64,000 nucleotides of DNA, taken from contig NZ_JADBEM010000001.1 in NCBI RefSeq assembly GCF_014873875.1, positions 8,618,001 through 8,682,000 of the forward strand. Reading direction: 5' to 3'. The translations under genes and the position numbers were made by a program. This document shows positions 27,460 through 36,053 of the stretch, piece after piece; position 1 is the stretch's first letter; every line of letters begins with the position of its first letter. Under the pieces are notes generated by a model that was given only the letters and a program-made list of their open reading frames with translations, did no database searches and was not told the origin of the DNA. Source of the DNA: Actinopolymorpha pittospori (GTDB lineage Bacteria > Actinomycetota > Actinomycetes > Propionibacteriales > Actinopolymorphaceae).

Positions 27460-28785
27460 GTGGCGGTCGTGGCACCTGAACGCCCCAAGCGGAGCCCAGT
27501 CCTCCGTCGACTGACCCGGCGGATCGGACATCGGCCGGTCTGGCGGAAACCGCGCCGTCCACTCCGGATGCTGCGCTCGGCCACCAAGGTCACCGCGGTC
27601 GCGCTCGCGGTCGTCATCGCACCCGGTGGCACGGTGCTCGGCTGCATCTTCCGGATGCTGGCGCTCGCCGCCGTGACGTTCGTCGTCCTGCGGATCGAAG
27701 GTCGCGCCAGCCTGCGCCGGCGTTCCGTACTCGCGATCGGCGTCGGCGCGGTCGGCGCCCTCGCGGGCTTCGGCATCGGGGTGCCGCACGCCGCGGCCGA
27801 CGGCCTGTCCCTGCGTTCCGCCGCCGGAGCCGTCCTGGTCGTGGTCGGCGTCTCGTTGCTGGTCACGGGTCCGCTCGCACTCGCCCGCACCGTGCGGCGC
27901 TGGCGGCGCGTCGGCGTTCTCGTGGGATCGCTCGCGGCCGCGCTGATCCTGCTGCCGCCGCTGGTCGCCGCCGTCGCGGTCACCAATCCCCCGCCCACCC
28001 ATCTGGACCGGCTCACTCCGGGCGACAAGGGGTACCCGTACGACAACGTGGAGCTTCGGACCACCGACGGGGTGCTACTACGCGGGTGGTACATACCGTC
28101 GCGCAACTCCGCGGCGGTCGCCCTGGTCCCCGACGCCGGAACGACCCGCTCCAGCGTGCTCCCCCAGGCGGTCCTGCTGGCCAAGCACGGATACGGCGTC
28201 CTGCTCTTCGACCCGCGTGGCAACGGCATGAGCGAGGGCGACGCGAACGACCTCGGTTGGGGCTGTGAACGCGACATCAACGCGGCGATCAACTTCCTCG
28301 CGAACCACTACGACGTGCGTCGCTCCAAGATCGCCGTGATCGGCCTCGGCCGCGGTGGTGAGGGGGCGATCACGGCGGGGGCGCGGGACGGTCGGATCCG
28401 ATCCGTCGTGGCCGAGGGCGTCGGCCGCAGGTCCTTCGGGGACACTCTGCGCCTCCCGGACACGCCGTCTGGTTGGCTGCAGCGGGTCAGCGACTCGATC
28501 GAGTTCGCCGGCGCCGGCGTTCTGCGCCACTCCCTTCCCCCGCCGAGCCTGCGCAGGTCGATCGCCGCGATGGAACCGAAGAAGCTGCTGTTGATCGCGA
28601 ACCGTGGCGAGATACGCGTGGGCCAGCTGTACCGGCGTACGTCACCCAAGACCGTGGCGCTGTGGAAGCTGCCCGACACCCCACACCTGCAGGCCTACGC
28701 GATGCGGATCGCGGCCTGGGAGGACCAGGTCACGTCGTTCCTGCGTACGACACTCAAGCCTCGCCAGGTGCCAATGCGTTCTTGA
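27460..28785 (+). CDS. Membrane-anchored alpha/beta-hydrolase-fold protein lacking the nucleophile Ser
   Basis: A 441-residue protein. A basic N-terminus (about 1-40) is followed by four or five hydrophobic segments (about 42-60, 62-78, 88-110, 118-138, 148-172) and an alpha/beta hydrolase domain (about 195-430): NVELRTTDGVLLRGWYIP, YGVLLFDPRGNGMSEGD. The nucleophile elbow, normally GxSxG, reads GLGRGGEG, so the Ser is Gly297. The usual dipeptidyl-peptidase-like chemistry is therefore unlikely. The GTG has AAGGAGG six bases upstream. It stands convergent to a TPR gene with only 22 bases between stops. Confidence 0.8.
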   Translation: MAVVAPERPKRSPVLRRLTRRIGHRPVWRKPRRPLRMLRSATKVTAVALAVVIAPGGTVLGCIFRMLALAAVTFVVLRIEGRASLRRRSVLAIGVGAVGALAGFGIGVPHAAADGLSLRSAAGAVLVVVGVSLLVTGPLALARTVRRWRRVGVLVGSLAAALILLPPLVAAVAVTNPPPTHLDRLTPGDKGYPYDNVELRTTDGVLLRGWYIPSRNSAAVALVPDAGTTRSSVLPQAVLLAKHGYGVLLFDPRGNGMSEGDANDLGWGCERDINAAINFLANHYDVRRSKIAVIGLGRGGEGAITAGARDGRIRSVVAEGVGRRSFGDTLRLPDTPSGWLQRVSDSIEFAGAGVLRHSLPPPSLRRSIAAMEPKKLLLIANRGEIRVGQLYRRTSPKTVALWKLPDTPHLQAYAMRIAAWEDQVTSFLRTTLKPRQVPMRS

Positions 28786-28807
28786 CAGCACTCGGCCGGC
28801 GGCCCGG

Positions 28808-30343
28808 TCAACTGCGCGGCGCGAACACCAGCCGGTCCCGGATCGCCGTCGACTCGTCGATCGCGATGAAAGCCTCCACGAGGTAGCCGCGCGCGTCGTA
28901 GACGTGGGCCAGTTCCTCCAGACCATCGGCCAGCAGGGCCTGGTCGTCGGGGTTCGCCGCTATGGCCGCCACCCCCGATCGACCGGTCGGCCCTTGGCCC
29001 GGGTCCGATCCGCCGGTGATCTCCACACCGGAGACCAGACCGGCGACGAGATCGCGGAGCCGGTCGACCGCCTCCTCCAACGCCTGGGAGGCGTCTTCGA
29101 GCTGTCCCATCGCGCGACGGCGTACGCCGAGGAGGTACAGGTCGCGGGCGAGCATCCGGGAGCCTTCCTCCGGCCCCGTTCGCGGATCGACGACGAGCTG
29201 GCGGTCGACCGCGACCCGCTCCGCGGTCAGCCGGATGGAGGGGCCGCGTTTGTTCAACGCCCAGAAGGTGTCGGCGAGTTCGGTGAGCAGGTTGGCCAAC
29301 GGGGTGAGGTGGCCGGAGGAGTTCGCCGCGAGGCGCCGCCGGATGACCAGCGCCTCCTCCAACACGACCACCGCCTCCGCAGGGCGGTTCAGTGCCCGAA
29401 GCTGGACCCCGAGGCAGCGCAGCGCGAACGCCAGGCCCGCCTCGGCGCGCGCCGGCTGCGTCTCGCACTCGTGCCGGAACAGTGCCACGGCGAGGTCGGC
29501 GCCGTCGAGGGCCTCGTCGTGCTGGCCGAGGGCGCCCCGCCACTCCGCGACATCGGCCAGCAGCGCCGCCTGAACACAGCGGTACTGGGCGGGATAGGCG
29601 CCGGCCATCAGCTGGAAGTAGGCGAGCGGGCGCGCGACCTGCTCCAGCGCCTCCGCGTAGCGCCCGAGGGCGCCCAACTGGCGCGCCCGCTCCCCCTGTG
29701 CGCCGAGGTAGGGAACGGTGTAGCGCCAGCGGCCGCGGCGGAACAACCACTGGTAGGTGACGACCGCCTCGCCGTACGCCGCCAGCGCCTCCTCGTAGCG
29801 GCCGCGGCCGGCGAGGAACTCACCGAACCTCGTGAGCACGGCGGCCAGCGCCGGCCGACTCGAAGGTGTCAGCCGGACCACCCGCGCTCCGTCCACCTCG
29901 GCGGGCCGGAGCAGCGCGACGGCCTCCTCGATCGTCGTCATCGCGTCGTCGGGTCGCCCCGCACGGGCGTAGGCCAGGGACAGGGCGTGCCGGGTCGTCG
30001 CCAGGACGTTGGCGTCCGCCGCGGGATGGTCCTGGACGAGTTCGACCGCCCGCTCGGCGGCGGCGAGCGCCTCGTCGTCGGCGCCGATGTCGCCCAGCCG
30101 ATCGGCGAGAACACCCAGTGCGTGGGCCAGCCGAGCCTGGTGTCGATCGGGCCGGCGTCGATGGAGCAGGAGCCAACGCCGCACGGCGGTACGCGCGGCG
30201 AGAGCGGCCTCCTCACGGCGCTGATGGAACGCGAGATGTTCGGCGAGACTCACCCACACGGTCGCGAGCCACACTCGTCCCCACTCCGGCGCGACCTTCG
30301 CCGCCGCCCGAGCGCACGCGAGACGAATGCGTAGGGAGATCAC
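28808..30343 (-). CDS. Tetratricopeptide-repeat protein
   Basis: A 511-residue, almost entirely helical protein with many degenerate TPR units, for example GRYEEALAAYGEAVVTY, GQHDEALDGADLAVALF, NRPAEAVVVLEEALVIR and GQLEDASQALEEAVDRL. Such arrays form superhelical protein-binding scaffolds; similar arrays form the C-terminal part of AfsR-like and CHAT proteins, but no NB-ARC or protease domain is present here. The GTG start has AGGAG five bases upstream. A perfect palindrome lies about 70 bases further upstream. Function unknown. Confidence 0.8.
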   Translation of the reverse strand: MISLRIRLACARAAAKVAPEWGRVWLATVWVSLAEHLAFHQRREEAALAARTAVRRWLLLHRRRPDRHQARLAHALGVLADRLGDIGADDEALAAAERAVELVQDHPAADANVLATTRHALSLAYARAGRPDDAMTTIEEAVALLRPAEVDGARVVRLTPSSRPALAAVLTRFGEFLAGRGRYEEALAAYGEAVVTYQWLFRRGRWRYTVPYLGAQGERARQLGALGRYAEALEQVARPLAYFQLMAGAYPAQYRCVQAALLADVAEWRGALGQHDEALDGADLAVALFRHECETQPARAEAGLAFALRCLGVQLRALNRPAEAVVVLEEALVIRRRLAANSSGHLTPLANLLTELADTFWALNKRGPSIRLTAERVAVDRQLVVDPRTGPEEGSRMLARDLYLLGVRRRAMGQLEDASQALEEAVDRLRDLVAGLVSGVEITGGSDPGQGPTGRSGVAAIAANPDDQALLADGLEELAHVYDARGYLVEAFIAIDESTAIRDRLVFAPRS

Positions 30344-30415
30344 GAGGCTCCTACGAGATGGGGTTGTCAATGACGCCAGGGAGATCATCTCACTCCGTCG
30401 GCGTACGGTCACCCG

Positions 30416-30441
30416 CTGATCGTTGGACATCCAACGATCAG
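30416..30441. promoter_or_regulatory. Perfect 12-bp palindrome upstream of the TPR gene
   Basis: CTGATCGTTGGA-CA-TCCAACGATCAG lies 73 bases before the TPR start and 82 bases after the HAD gene's stop, both minus strand. Its AT content is higher than its surroundings and no T-run follows, so an operator is at least as likely as a terminator. The binding factor is unknown. Confidence 0.5.
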
Positions 30442-30522
30442 GACTGCCTCGCGGCGCCGTCCGAGGCGGAGTCCATCCCGCGAAGGCCGAAGGGGCACTC
30501 CCCGAGGCCGCGCCCGGGCGGC

Positions 30523-31215
30523 TCAGAAGTGCGTGCGCAGGTCCGGGAACGCCTGCAGCCGCAGCACCTGAGCGTCGGTCGGGTCGACTTCGTCGTGTTC
30601 GAGCGCCCAGGTGTGGGGGTTGGGGATGAAGACGGCGTTCATCCCGGCCGCCCGGGCGGGATTGATGTCGGACTTCGGCGAGTTGCCGATCATCCACGTC
30701 GCCGAGGGCACCAGCGCGTGCTCGGCGGCCAGCTGCCGGTAGGTGTCGGCCCGCTTCTCCGGAACGATGTGGACGCCCTGGAAATGATGGGCGAGGTTCG
30801 ACGCGTCGACCTTGCGCTGTTGTTCCTCCGGGTCGCCCTTGGTGAGCAGGCGCAGATCGTGCCGCCGGGCGAGGTCGTCCAGCGTCTCGGCCACGCCGGG
30901 AAGGAGTTCGACCTTGTGCTCGACCAGGGCCACCGCCAACTCCTCGATCTGTCGTTGCTCGGCGACGGTCGCGGGGCGCGCGCGCAGGCGTTCGAGGCAC
31001 TGACCGAGGCTTCGTAGGAAGACCTTGCTGCCGTAGCCGTGCGCGACGGCGTTCGCGGCGTCGACGTCCTCCACCATCGTGCGTAGCTCGGCCCGGTCCA
31101 GCGTCGGATGTGCGAGCCAGTCCAGGAAGTCCTCGATCACCCGCTCGTAGAGCAGGTTGTTCTCCCAGAGCGTGTCGTCGGCGTCGAAGATGAGCACCTG
31201 CCTCGATCGCGTCAC
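30523..31215 (-). CDS. HAD-superfamily hydrolase
   Basis: A 230-residue phosphatase-like protein. Motif I is FDADDTLWE with nucleophile D11 and acid/base D13; motif II is around LRLLTKGD; motif III/IV is MIGNSPKSDINPA. A helical cap lies between residues 20 and 95. The likely activity is dephosphorylation of a small metabolite, possibly a nucleotide given the neighbour. The GTG start overlaps the stop of the upstream adenosine-deaminase-family gene (GTGA), so the pair is co-translated. Confidence 0.88.
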   Translation of the reverse strand: MTRSRQVLIFDADDTLWENNLLYERVIEDFLDWLAHPTLDRAELRTMVEDVDAANAVAHGYGSKVFLRSLGQCLERLRARPATVAEQRQIEELAVALVEHKVELLPGVAETLDDLARRHDLRLLTKGDPEEQQRKVDASNLAHHFQGVHIVPEKRADTYRQLAAEHALVPSATWMIGNSPKSDINPARAAGMNAVFIPNPHTWALEHDEVDPTDAQVLRLQAFPDLRTHF

Positions 31216-32213
31216 GACGACACCTCGGAGTAGGCCGCGTCGAGCAGGCCGCCCACCCGCGCGCGCACGTCCGCCGGCGCGAAGCTCGCGTCGAGGGCGT
31301 CGCGGTTGACCCGCGCGTAGTCGGCGAGCGTCCAGCCGAAGGTCTCGTGCAGGCGTTGGTACTCCTGGGTCAGGCGGATGTCGCTGACTCCTCTGGTGTC
31401 GGTGCTGATCCCGACCCGGACGCCGGCGTTGCGCAGCTGGTCGACCGGGTGGGCGTCGAAGGCGGGCACGGCGCCGGTCTGGACGTTGCAGCTCGGGCAG
31501 AGCTCCAGATGGATCCGCTCCTCCGCGAGCCGGGCCACGAGGTCGGAGTCCTCGACGGCGCGGACGCCATGGCCGATTCGGCGGGTCGCCACGGCGTCCA
31601 GCGCCTCCCACACGCTCGCCGGCCCGGCAGCCTCGCCCGCATGGACGGTCACGCCCAACCCGGCCTGTCGCACCCGCTCGAAGGCCGGCAGGTGCGGGTC
31701 GAGCGGATAGGTCGCCTCGTCACCGGCGATGTCGAGCGCCGTCACCGGACCCAACGCGGCGTGGCGCTCGACCAGGCGCGCGGTCCGCAGGCTGGCGTCG
31801 GTGTCGAAGTCGCGCAGGGTGCACAGGATGATCGAGGCCTCGATGCCGGTCTCCTGGGTCTGGCGGACCGTCTCCTCGGCGACGGCGCCCACGACCTCGT
31901 CCGGGGTCAGGCCCTCCTCGAGGTGGACCAGCGGGGCGAACCTGAGCTCGGCGTAGACCACGTGGTCGGCAGCCATCTGGGCGAAGGCGTCACGCACCGC
32001 GATCCGCAGCGCCCGCTCGGTCTGCAGGGCCGCACGATGGTTCAGGGTGTACCGGAGGTAGTCGGCCAGCGATCCACAGCGGGCCGGAGCGACGAACTGC
32101 CGGTCGTAGCGCTCCCGCGTGGTTCCCGGATCGATCTGACCTACGGCGTCATAGCTCAGGCAACAGTCGAGGTGGCTGTGCAACTCGACCTTGGGCAACG
32201 CCGCCAGGTCCAC
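31212..32213 (-). CDS. Adenosine deaminase family protein (minus-strand copy)
   Basis: A 333-residue TIM-barrel metal-dependent deaminase. Metal ligands are HSH (H12, H14) at the N-terminus, then HAGE, and the Asp in STDTRGVSD near the C-terminus. That last motif differs from the NTDDP of classical adenosine deaminase but resembles variants common in actinobacteria. It should convert adenosine, or a related purine, to the inosine form plus ammonia. The GTG start has GGAGGAGG eight bases upstream. It is coupled to a HAD phosphatase and divergent from a second ADA-family gene, suggesting purine salvage. Confidence 0.88.
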   Translation of the reverse strand: MDLAALPKVELHSHLDCCLSYDAVGQIDPGTTRERYDRQFVAPARCGSLADYLRYTLNHRAALQTERALRIAVRDAFAQMAADHVVYAELRFAPLVHLEEGLTPDEVVGAVAEETVRQTQETGIEASIILCTLRDFDTDASLRTARLVERHAALGPVTALDIAGDEATYPLDPHLPAFERVRQAGLGVTVHAGEAAGPASVWEALDAVATRRIGHGVRAVEDSDLVARLAEERIHLELCPSCNVQTGAVPAFDAHPVDQLRNAGVRVGISTDTRGVSDIRLTQEYQRLHETFGWTLADYARVNRDALDASFAPADVRARVGGLLDAAYSEVSS

Positions 32214-32472
32214 GTGTCCTACCTCCTCCGTCGGGCCGCTGGAGCGCCAACCGGCGTCGCGCCCGAGCCCGGCCAGGCACGCTACCAAAGCGCTTCTCCA
32301 CCGACCGCCACGGCGCAGCAATACCGGGTAGAACTTGACAATTTCGTGTCAGCTTCGCGGCATCGCACCCTTGGGGCGTGTCAGACTCGCGGGCGTGCCC
32401 TCCCCGTTCCAGCGCACCGACAAGCGCACCGACGAGCTCACCGACGGACTGACGGCGCCTCTGACGGCGCCC

Positions 32473-33513
32473 ATGACGACGACCGTGTCGTCGCCCTACG
32501 CCGGGTTCATCGCCGGACTTCCCAAAGCCGAGTTGCACGTCCACCACGTGGGTTCGGCGTCGCCGCGCATCGTGGCCGAACTCGCCTCGCGCCATCCCGG
32601 CGCGGCGGTGCCGGCCGACGAGGCGAAGCTCGCGGAGTACTTCACGTTCTCCGACTTCGCCCACTTCGTCACCGTCTACCTCAGCGTGGTCGACCTCATC
32701 AAGGACGGCGAGGACGTGCGGACGCTGACGTACGGCATCGCCGAGAACATGCACGCGCTCAACGTCCGCTACGCGGAACTCACCGTGTCACCGCATTCCC
32801 ACCTCGACCGGGGCATTCCGGGCGAGGCCTTCATGGAGGCGATCGAGGACGCCCGCCTGGCAGCCGAACGCGACCTCGGGCTCGTCCTGCGCTGGTGTTT
32901 CGACATTCCCGGGGAGGACGGGTTGCGCGCCGCGGACATCACCCTCGACGCCGCGACCCGGCTGGCTCCCGCGGGGCTGGTCAGCTTCGGTCTCGGCGGA
33001 CCGGAGATCGGCGTGCCGCGGCCGCAGTTCAAGCCGCACTTCGACGCGGCCCGCGGGGCCGGGCTGCACAGCGTGCCGCACGCCGGCGAAACCACCGGTC
33101 CAGGGACCATCTGGGACGCGCTGAACGACCTCGGCGCGGAGCGCATCGGGCACGGCACCTCGGCCGCGCAGGACCCCGAACTCCTTGCCCACCTCGCCGC
33201 GCACCAGATCCCGCTCGAGGTGTGCCCGACGTCCAACATCGCCACCCGGGCCGTCGCGACGCTCGCCGAGCACCCGCTGGCCGACTTCGTCGCGGCGGGC
33301 TGTCTGGTGACCATCAACTCCGACGACCCGCCGATGTTCGCCACGGACCTCAACCAGGAGTACGCCGTGGCCGCCGAACTCCTCGATCTCGACGAGACCG
33401 GCATCGCGGCACTCGCCCGTAACGCCGTGGGCGCGTCCTTCGCTCCCGATGACGTCAAGGTGAGCTTGACAGGAGAGATCGACAGCTACCTCGCCCGGCA
33501 TCTCGCCGGCTGA
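32473..33513 (+). CDS. Adenosine/adenine deaminase family protein (plus-strand copy)
   Basis: A 346-residue member of the same family, more typical in its last metal motif. HVH (H22, H24) sits in ELHVHHVGSASP, then HAGETTGPG and INSDDPPMFATDLNQEY. The SDDPPMF-type motif is shared with adenine deaminase-like members, so substrate specificity may differ from the divergent paralogue. Start choice is uncertain: the ATG used here follows a repetitive ACDGLTAPLTAP-like stretch, and an upstream GTG at 32395 is possible; neither has a strong ribosome site. The 260-base divergent region presumably holds both promoters. Confidence 0.88.
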   Translation: MTTTVSSPYAGFIAGLPKAELHVHHVGSASPRIVAELASRHPGAAVPADEAKLAEYFTFSDFAHFVTVYLSVVDLIKDGEDVRTLTYGIAENMHALNVRYAELTVSPHSHLDRGIPGEAFMEAIEDARLAAERDLGLVLRWCFDIPGEDGLRAADITLDAATRLAPAGLVSFGLGGPEIGVPRPQFKPHFDAARGAGLHSVPHAGETTGPGTIWDALNDLGAERIGHGTSAAQDPELLAHLAAHQIPLEVCPTSNIATRAVATLAEHPLADFVAAGCLVTINSDDPPMFATDLNQEYAVAAELLDLDETGIAALARNAVGASFAPDDVKVSLTGEIDSYLARHLAG

Positions 33514-33692
33514 CCATGGAGGAGATCCTCCACAGATAGTGCCGATGTGTAGAGGGTTGCCTCCGGCCTCTCACTGGTCGAGCGTCTGCGCGTCAGCTTC
33601 GCTGGGCGAACGACGAACGGACGCCGGTCGGGGTCGCCTTCTCGACGGCCCCGTTTCCATGCCCAGTTCGGCCTGTCGGTCGGCGACTGAGC

Positions 33693-34535
33693 TCAGCGGC
33701 TCGGTTCGCGTTGCTCGGGCATCGTCTCGTGGTGCTGCTCGGGCATCGCCGCCTTGCGCAGGAGCCGGTCGTAGGTGAAGGCGGCGACGATGCCGCCGAC
33801 GATCGGCGCGACGATGTAGGCCCACACGTCGGTGAACGCGCCCGCCACGATCATCGGGCCCAGAGCCCTGGCAGGGTTGACCGCACCACCGCTCAGCGGG
33901 CCTGCGATGAAGACCGCCGCGGCCAGTGCCAGGCCGGCCGCGGTGGCGGCGACGCCGGTCCGCGCCCGACGGTCCGTCGCGACGGACATGATGACGAGTA
34001 CGAGGACGAAGGTCACCACGGCTTCGACGAGGAAGACCCGGCCCGCACCGACCCCGGGCGTTGGCTGCGTGGCGCCGAGCAGCGCCACCGAGCGCCCCGC
34101 CGTGCCGTACAGCACCCAGGCGATGAGGGCGGCTATCAGGGCACCGCCGAGTTGGGCCACCAGGTACGCCGGAACATAGCTCCACGGAAACTTCCGCGTC
34201 ACCGCGAGCCCCAGCGTGACCGCGGGATTGAAGTGCGCCCCCGAGACGTGCCCGAACGCGGCGACCAGGACCAGAAGCGCGAGCCCGTTGGCCAGCACCA
34301 CCGCGAGGGAATTGTAGGGACCGCCGGCGAGCGGTCTGCCCAGCGCGGCTGGAATCGCGGTCGCGATGATCGCCAGCACCAGCACGAAGGTGCCGATCGC
34401 CTCCGCGGCCGCGGCGGCGGCCATGTTCGCACCGATCCGGTGCCCGTAGAGGCCCGTCATCTCCTCGGTCGGCCTGGACGGCCTTTCCACGCGGCCTTCC
34501 CGGCCTCTGCGCCGGAGTGTGTGTCGCAGTGTCAC
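33693..34535 (-). CDS. MIP-family channel (aquaporin)
   Basis: A 280-residue six-helix channel with both pore motifs, HFNPAVTLG and AVNPARALGP, and the half-helix repeat architecture. The second NPA is followed by the conserved Arg of the selectivity filter. It should conduct water or small neutral solutes across the cytoplasmic membrane. The N-terminal 40 residues are basic and hydrophilic. The GTG has GGAGGGAG upstream, supporting the long form; ATG at residue 26 is the alternative. It is last of three minus-strand genes after an SDR and a Cys-rich small protein. Confidence 0.92.
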   Translation of the reverse strand: MTLRHTLRRRGREGRVERPSRPTEEMTGLYGHRIGANMAAAAAAEAIGTFVLVLAIIATAIPAALGRPLAGGPYNSLAVVLANGLALLVLVAAFGHVSGAHFNPAVTLGLAVTRKFPWSYVPAYLVAQLGGALIAALIAWVLYGTAGRSVALLGATQPTPGVGAGRVFLVEAVVTFVLVLVIMSVATDRRARTGVAATAAGLALAAAVFIAGPLSGGAVNPARALGPMIVAGAFTDVWAYIVAPIVGGIVAAFTYDRLLRKAAMPEQHHETMPEQREPSR

Positions 34536-34672
34536 CTCGCTCCCTCCTCGAGGGTCGAGCCTTCGCGACAGTGACCGCGATGGACCGTTCTCGAAAAGCG
34601 TGACACCGTCCGACCGGGCGCCGCCTCCCCCAGCCGACCCCTTCCGGGCGGGTCATCCTGGGTGTCGGTGGC

Positions 34673-35029
34673 TCATCCGTCCCGTTTCGGCTCCTTCGAC
34701 CCGTTGGGCTCCTCGGGACGGCCTGTCGTCCTCGGCCGGTCGGGGCACTCCTGCGGCGGAAGTGACTGGCGGATGACGCGCCCACACCCCGGGCAGACCT
34801 CGCGATGCAGGCAGATCCACTCGATGCCGAAGAGTCGCCGCACCCAGGCTGGTGGAGGCCCACAGGGTCGGTCCCGGTGCCAGCCGTACATGACGTCTCG
34901 GCCGATGACGGATCCGTGCGGCACGCCCTGCTCTCCGTGGCACCAGTTCCGCGTTCCCGCACCCACGCCCTGACGTCCCTCGCGCCGGCCCGGGATGCCC
35001 GGACCATGGCGAGAACGCCCGCTCGACAT
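34673..35029 (-). CDS. Cys-rich small protein of unknown function
   Basis: A 118-residue protein not recognised as a known family. A basic N-terminus precedes a core with WCHGEQGVPHG, CGPPPAWVRRLFGIEWICLH and VCPGCGRVI, giving six Cys in the whole protein, including a CPGCG knuckle that suggests a zinc site. The C-terminus is hydrophilic. The ATG has GGAGG seven bases upstream, a good site that argues for a real gene. It lies between an SDR and an aquaporin gene on the same strand. Confidence 0.55.
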   Translation of the reverse strand: MSSGRSRHGPGIPGRREGRQGVGAGTRNWCHGEQGVPHGSVIGRDVMYGWHRDRPCGPPPAWVRRLFGIEWICLHREVCPGCGRVIRQSLPPQECPDRPRTTGRPEEPNGSKEPKRDG

Positions 35030-35114
35030 CTGCCCACCTCCTCAGTGGACGGGCGACGCCGCGACGCGCACGTCCCCACAGACCAGGCTAGGTCGCGCCC
35101 CGCGGATCGAGGCG

Positions 35115-35852
35115 TCAGACCGTCTGGTCGGTCGGGCGAAGCAGGATCTCGTTGACAGCCACGTGGTCGGGCTGGCTGACCGCGTAGAGAACGGCATTGG
35201 CGACGTCCTCGGGCTCCAGGGTGCGAATCGAGCTCATCATGTCCTGGGCGACGGCTCGCATGGACGGGTCGGTGATGTGGCTCGCCAACTCGGTGGCCAC
35301 GAACCCGGGCTCGATCACCACCACGCGCACACCCTGCGCGGTGACCTCCTTGCGCAGGGCCTCGGAGAACGCGTTGATCCCGAACTTGGTCGCCGAGTAG
35401 ACACCCCCGCCGGCCGAGGCCGTTCGGCCGGAGGTGGACGAGGTCTGCACCAGGGTTCCCCGTCGTTCCAGCAGATGCGGCAGCGCGGCATGGGCGGTGT
35501 ACATCGACCCCAACAGATTGGTCCGCACCATCCTGGTCCACTCCGTGGTGTCGGCCCCGAGGATCGGGCCGCTCAGCATGAGCCCGGCGTTGTTGACCAG
35601 TACGTCGAGGCCGCCGAAGCGTTCGACGGTGGCGGCCACCGCCGCGCGGCACGACTGCTCGTCGGTAACGTCGAGTTCGAGCGTCAGCACCTCACCCGAC
35701 GCTCGCGAAGCGATCCCCGCCAGCCGCTCGGTGCGCCGAGCGCCGACGGCGACTCTCGCTCCCGCCTTCGACAGAGCCAGCGCGGTCGCCTCGCCAATAC
35801 CCGACGAGGCTCCGGTGACCAGGACGGCCTTTCCTTCCAAGGAGTGATCCAT
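35115..35852 (-). CDS. Short-chain dehydrogenase/reductase
   Basis: A 245-residue classical SDR. It has TGASSGIG for cofactor binding, NNAG, catalytic Ser in QTSSTSG and YSATK. It is a cytoplasmic NAD(P)-dependent oxidoreductase of unknown substrate. The ATG has GGAAGA five bases upstream. It is divergent from a TetR regulator, and a palindromic operator lies between them, so TetR control is likely. Confidence 0.92.
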   Translation of the reverse strand: MDHSLEGKAVLVTGASSGIGEATALALSKAGARVAVGARRTERLAGIASRASGEVLTLELDVTDEQSCRAAVAATVERFGGLDVLVNNAGLMLSGPILGADTTEWTRMVRTNLLGSMYTAHAALPHLLERRGTLVQTSSTSGRTASAGGGVYSATKFGINAFSEALRKEVTAQGVRVVVIEPGFVATELASHITDPSMRAVAQDMMSSIRTLEPEDVANAVLYAVSQPDHVAVNEILLRPTDQTV

Positions 35853-35958
35853 GCGTTCTTCCTGTTCCATTCCGCTTCCAGTTCGCGACTGGTCGCGATC
35901 GGGTGGCCGGAGGCAAGGCGAGCACTGTCGCACCCTCCGGGGCCTCTAAGGTGACCAG

Positions 35959-35976
35959 ACGGTCAGGTTAGACCGT
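35959..35976. promoter_or_regulatory. TetR-type operator between SDR and TetR genes
   Basis: ACGGTC-AGGTTA-GACCGT is a perfect 6-bp inverted repeat with six-base spacer in the divergent intergenic region. A further half-site, GCGGTCAGC, follows at about 35995. Position and symmetry fit the adjacent TetR regulator. Confidence 0.6.
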
Positions 35977-36053
35977 AACACGTAACCGGACCGGGCGGTC
36001 AGCTTGAGCTAGAGTGGCGCTCGACACAGGACCGAGCGCCGGACTGGAGGGCC

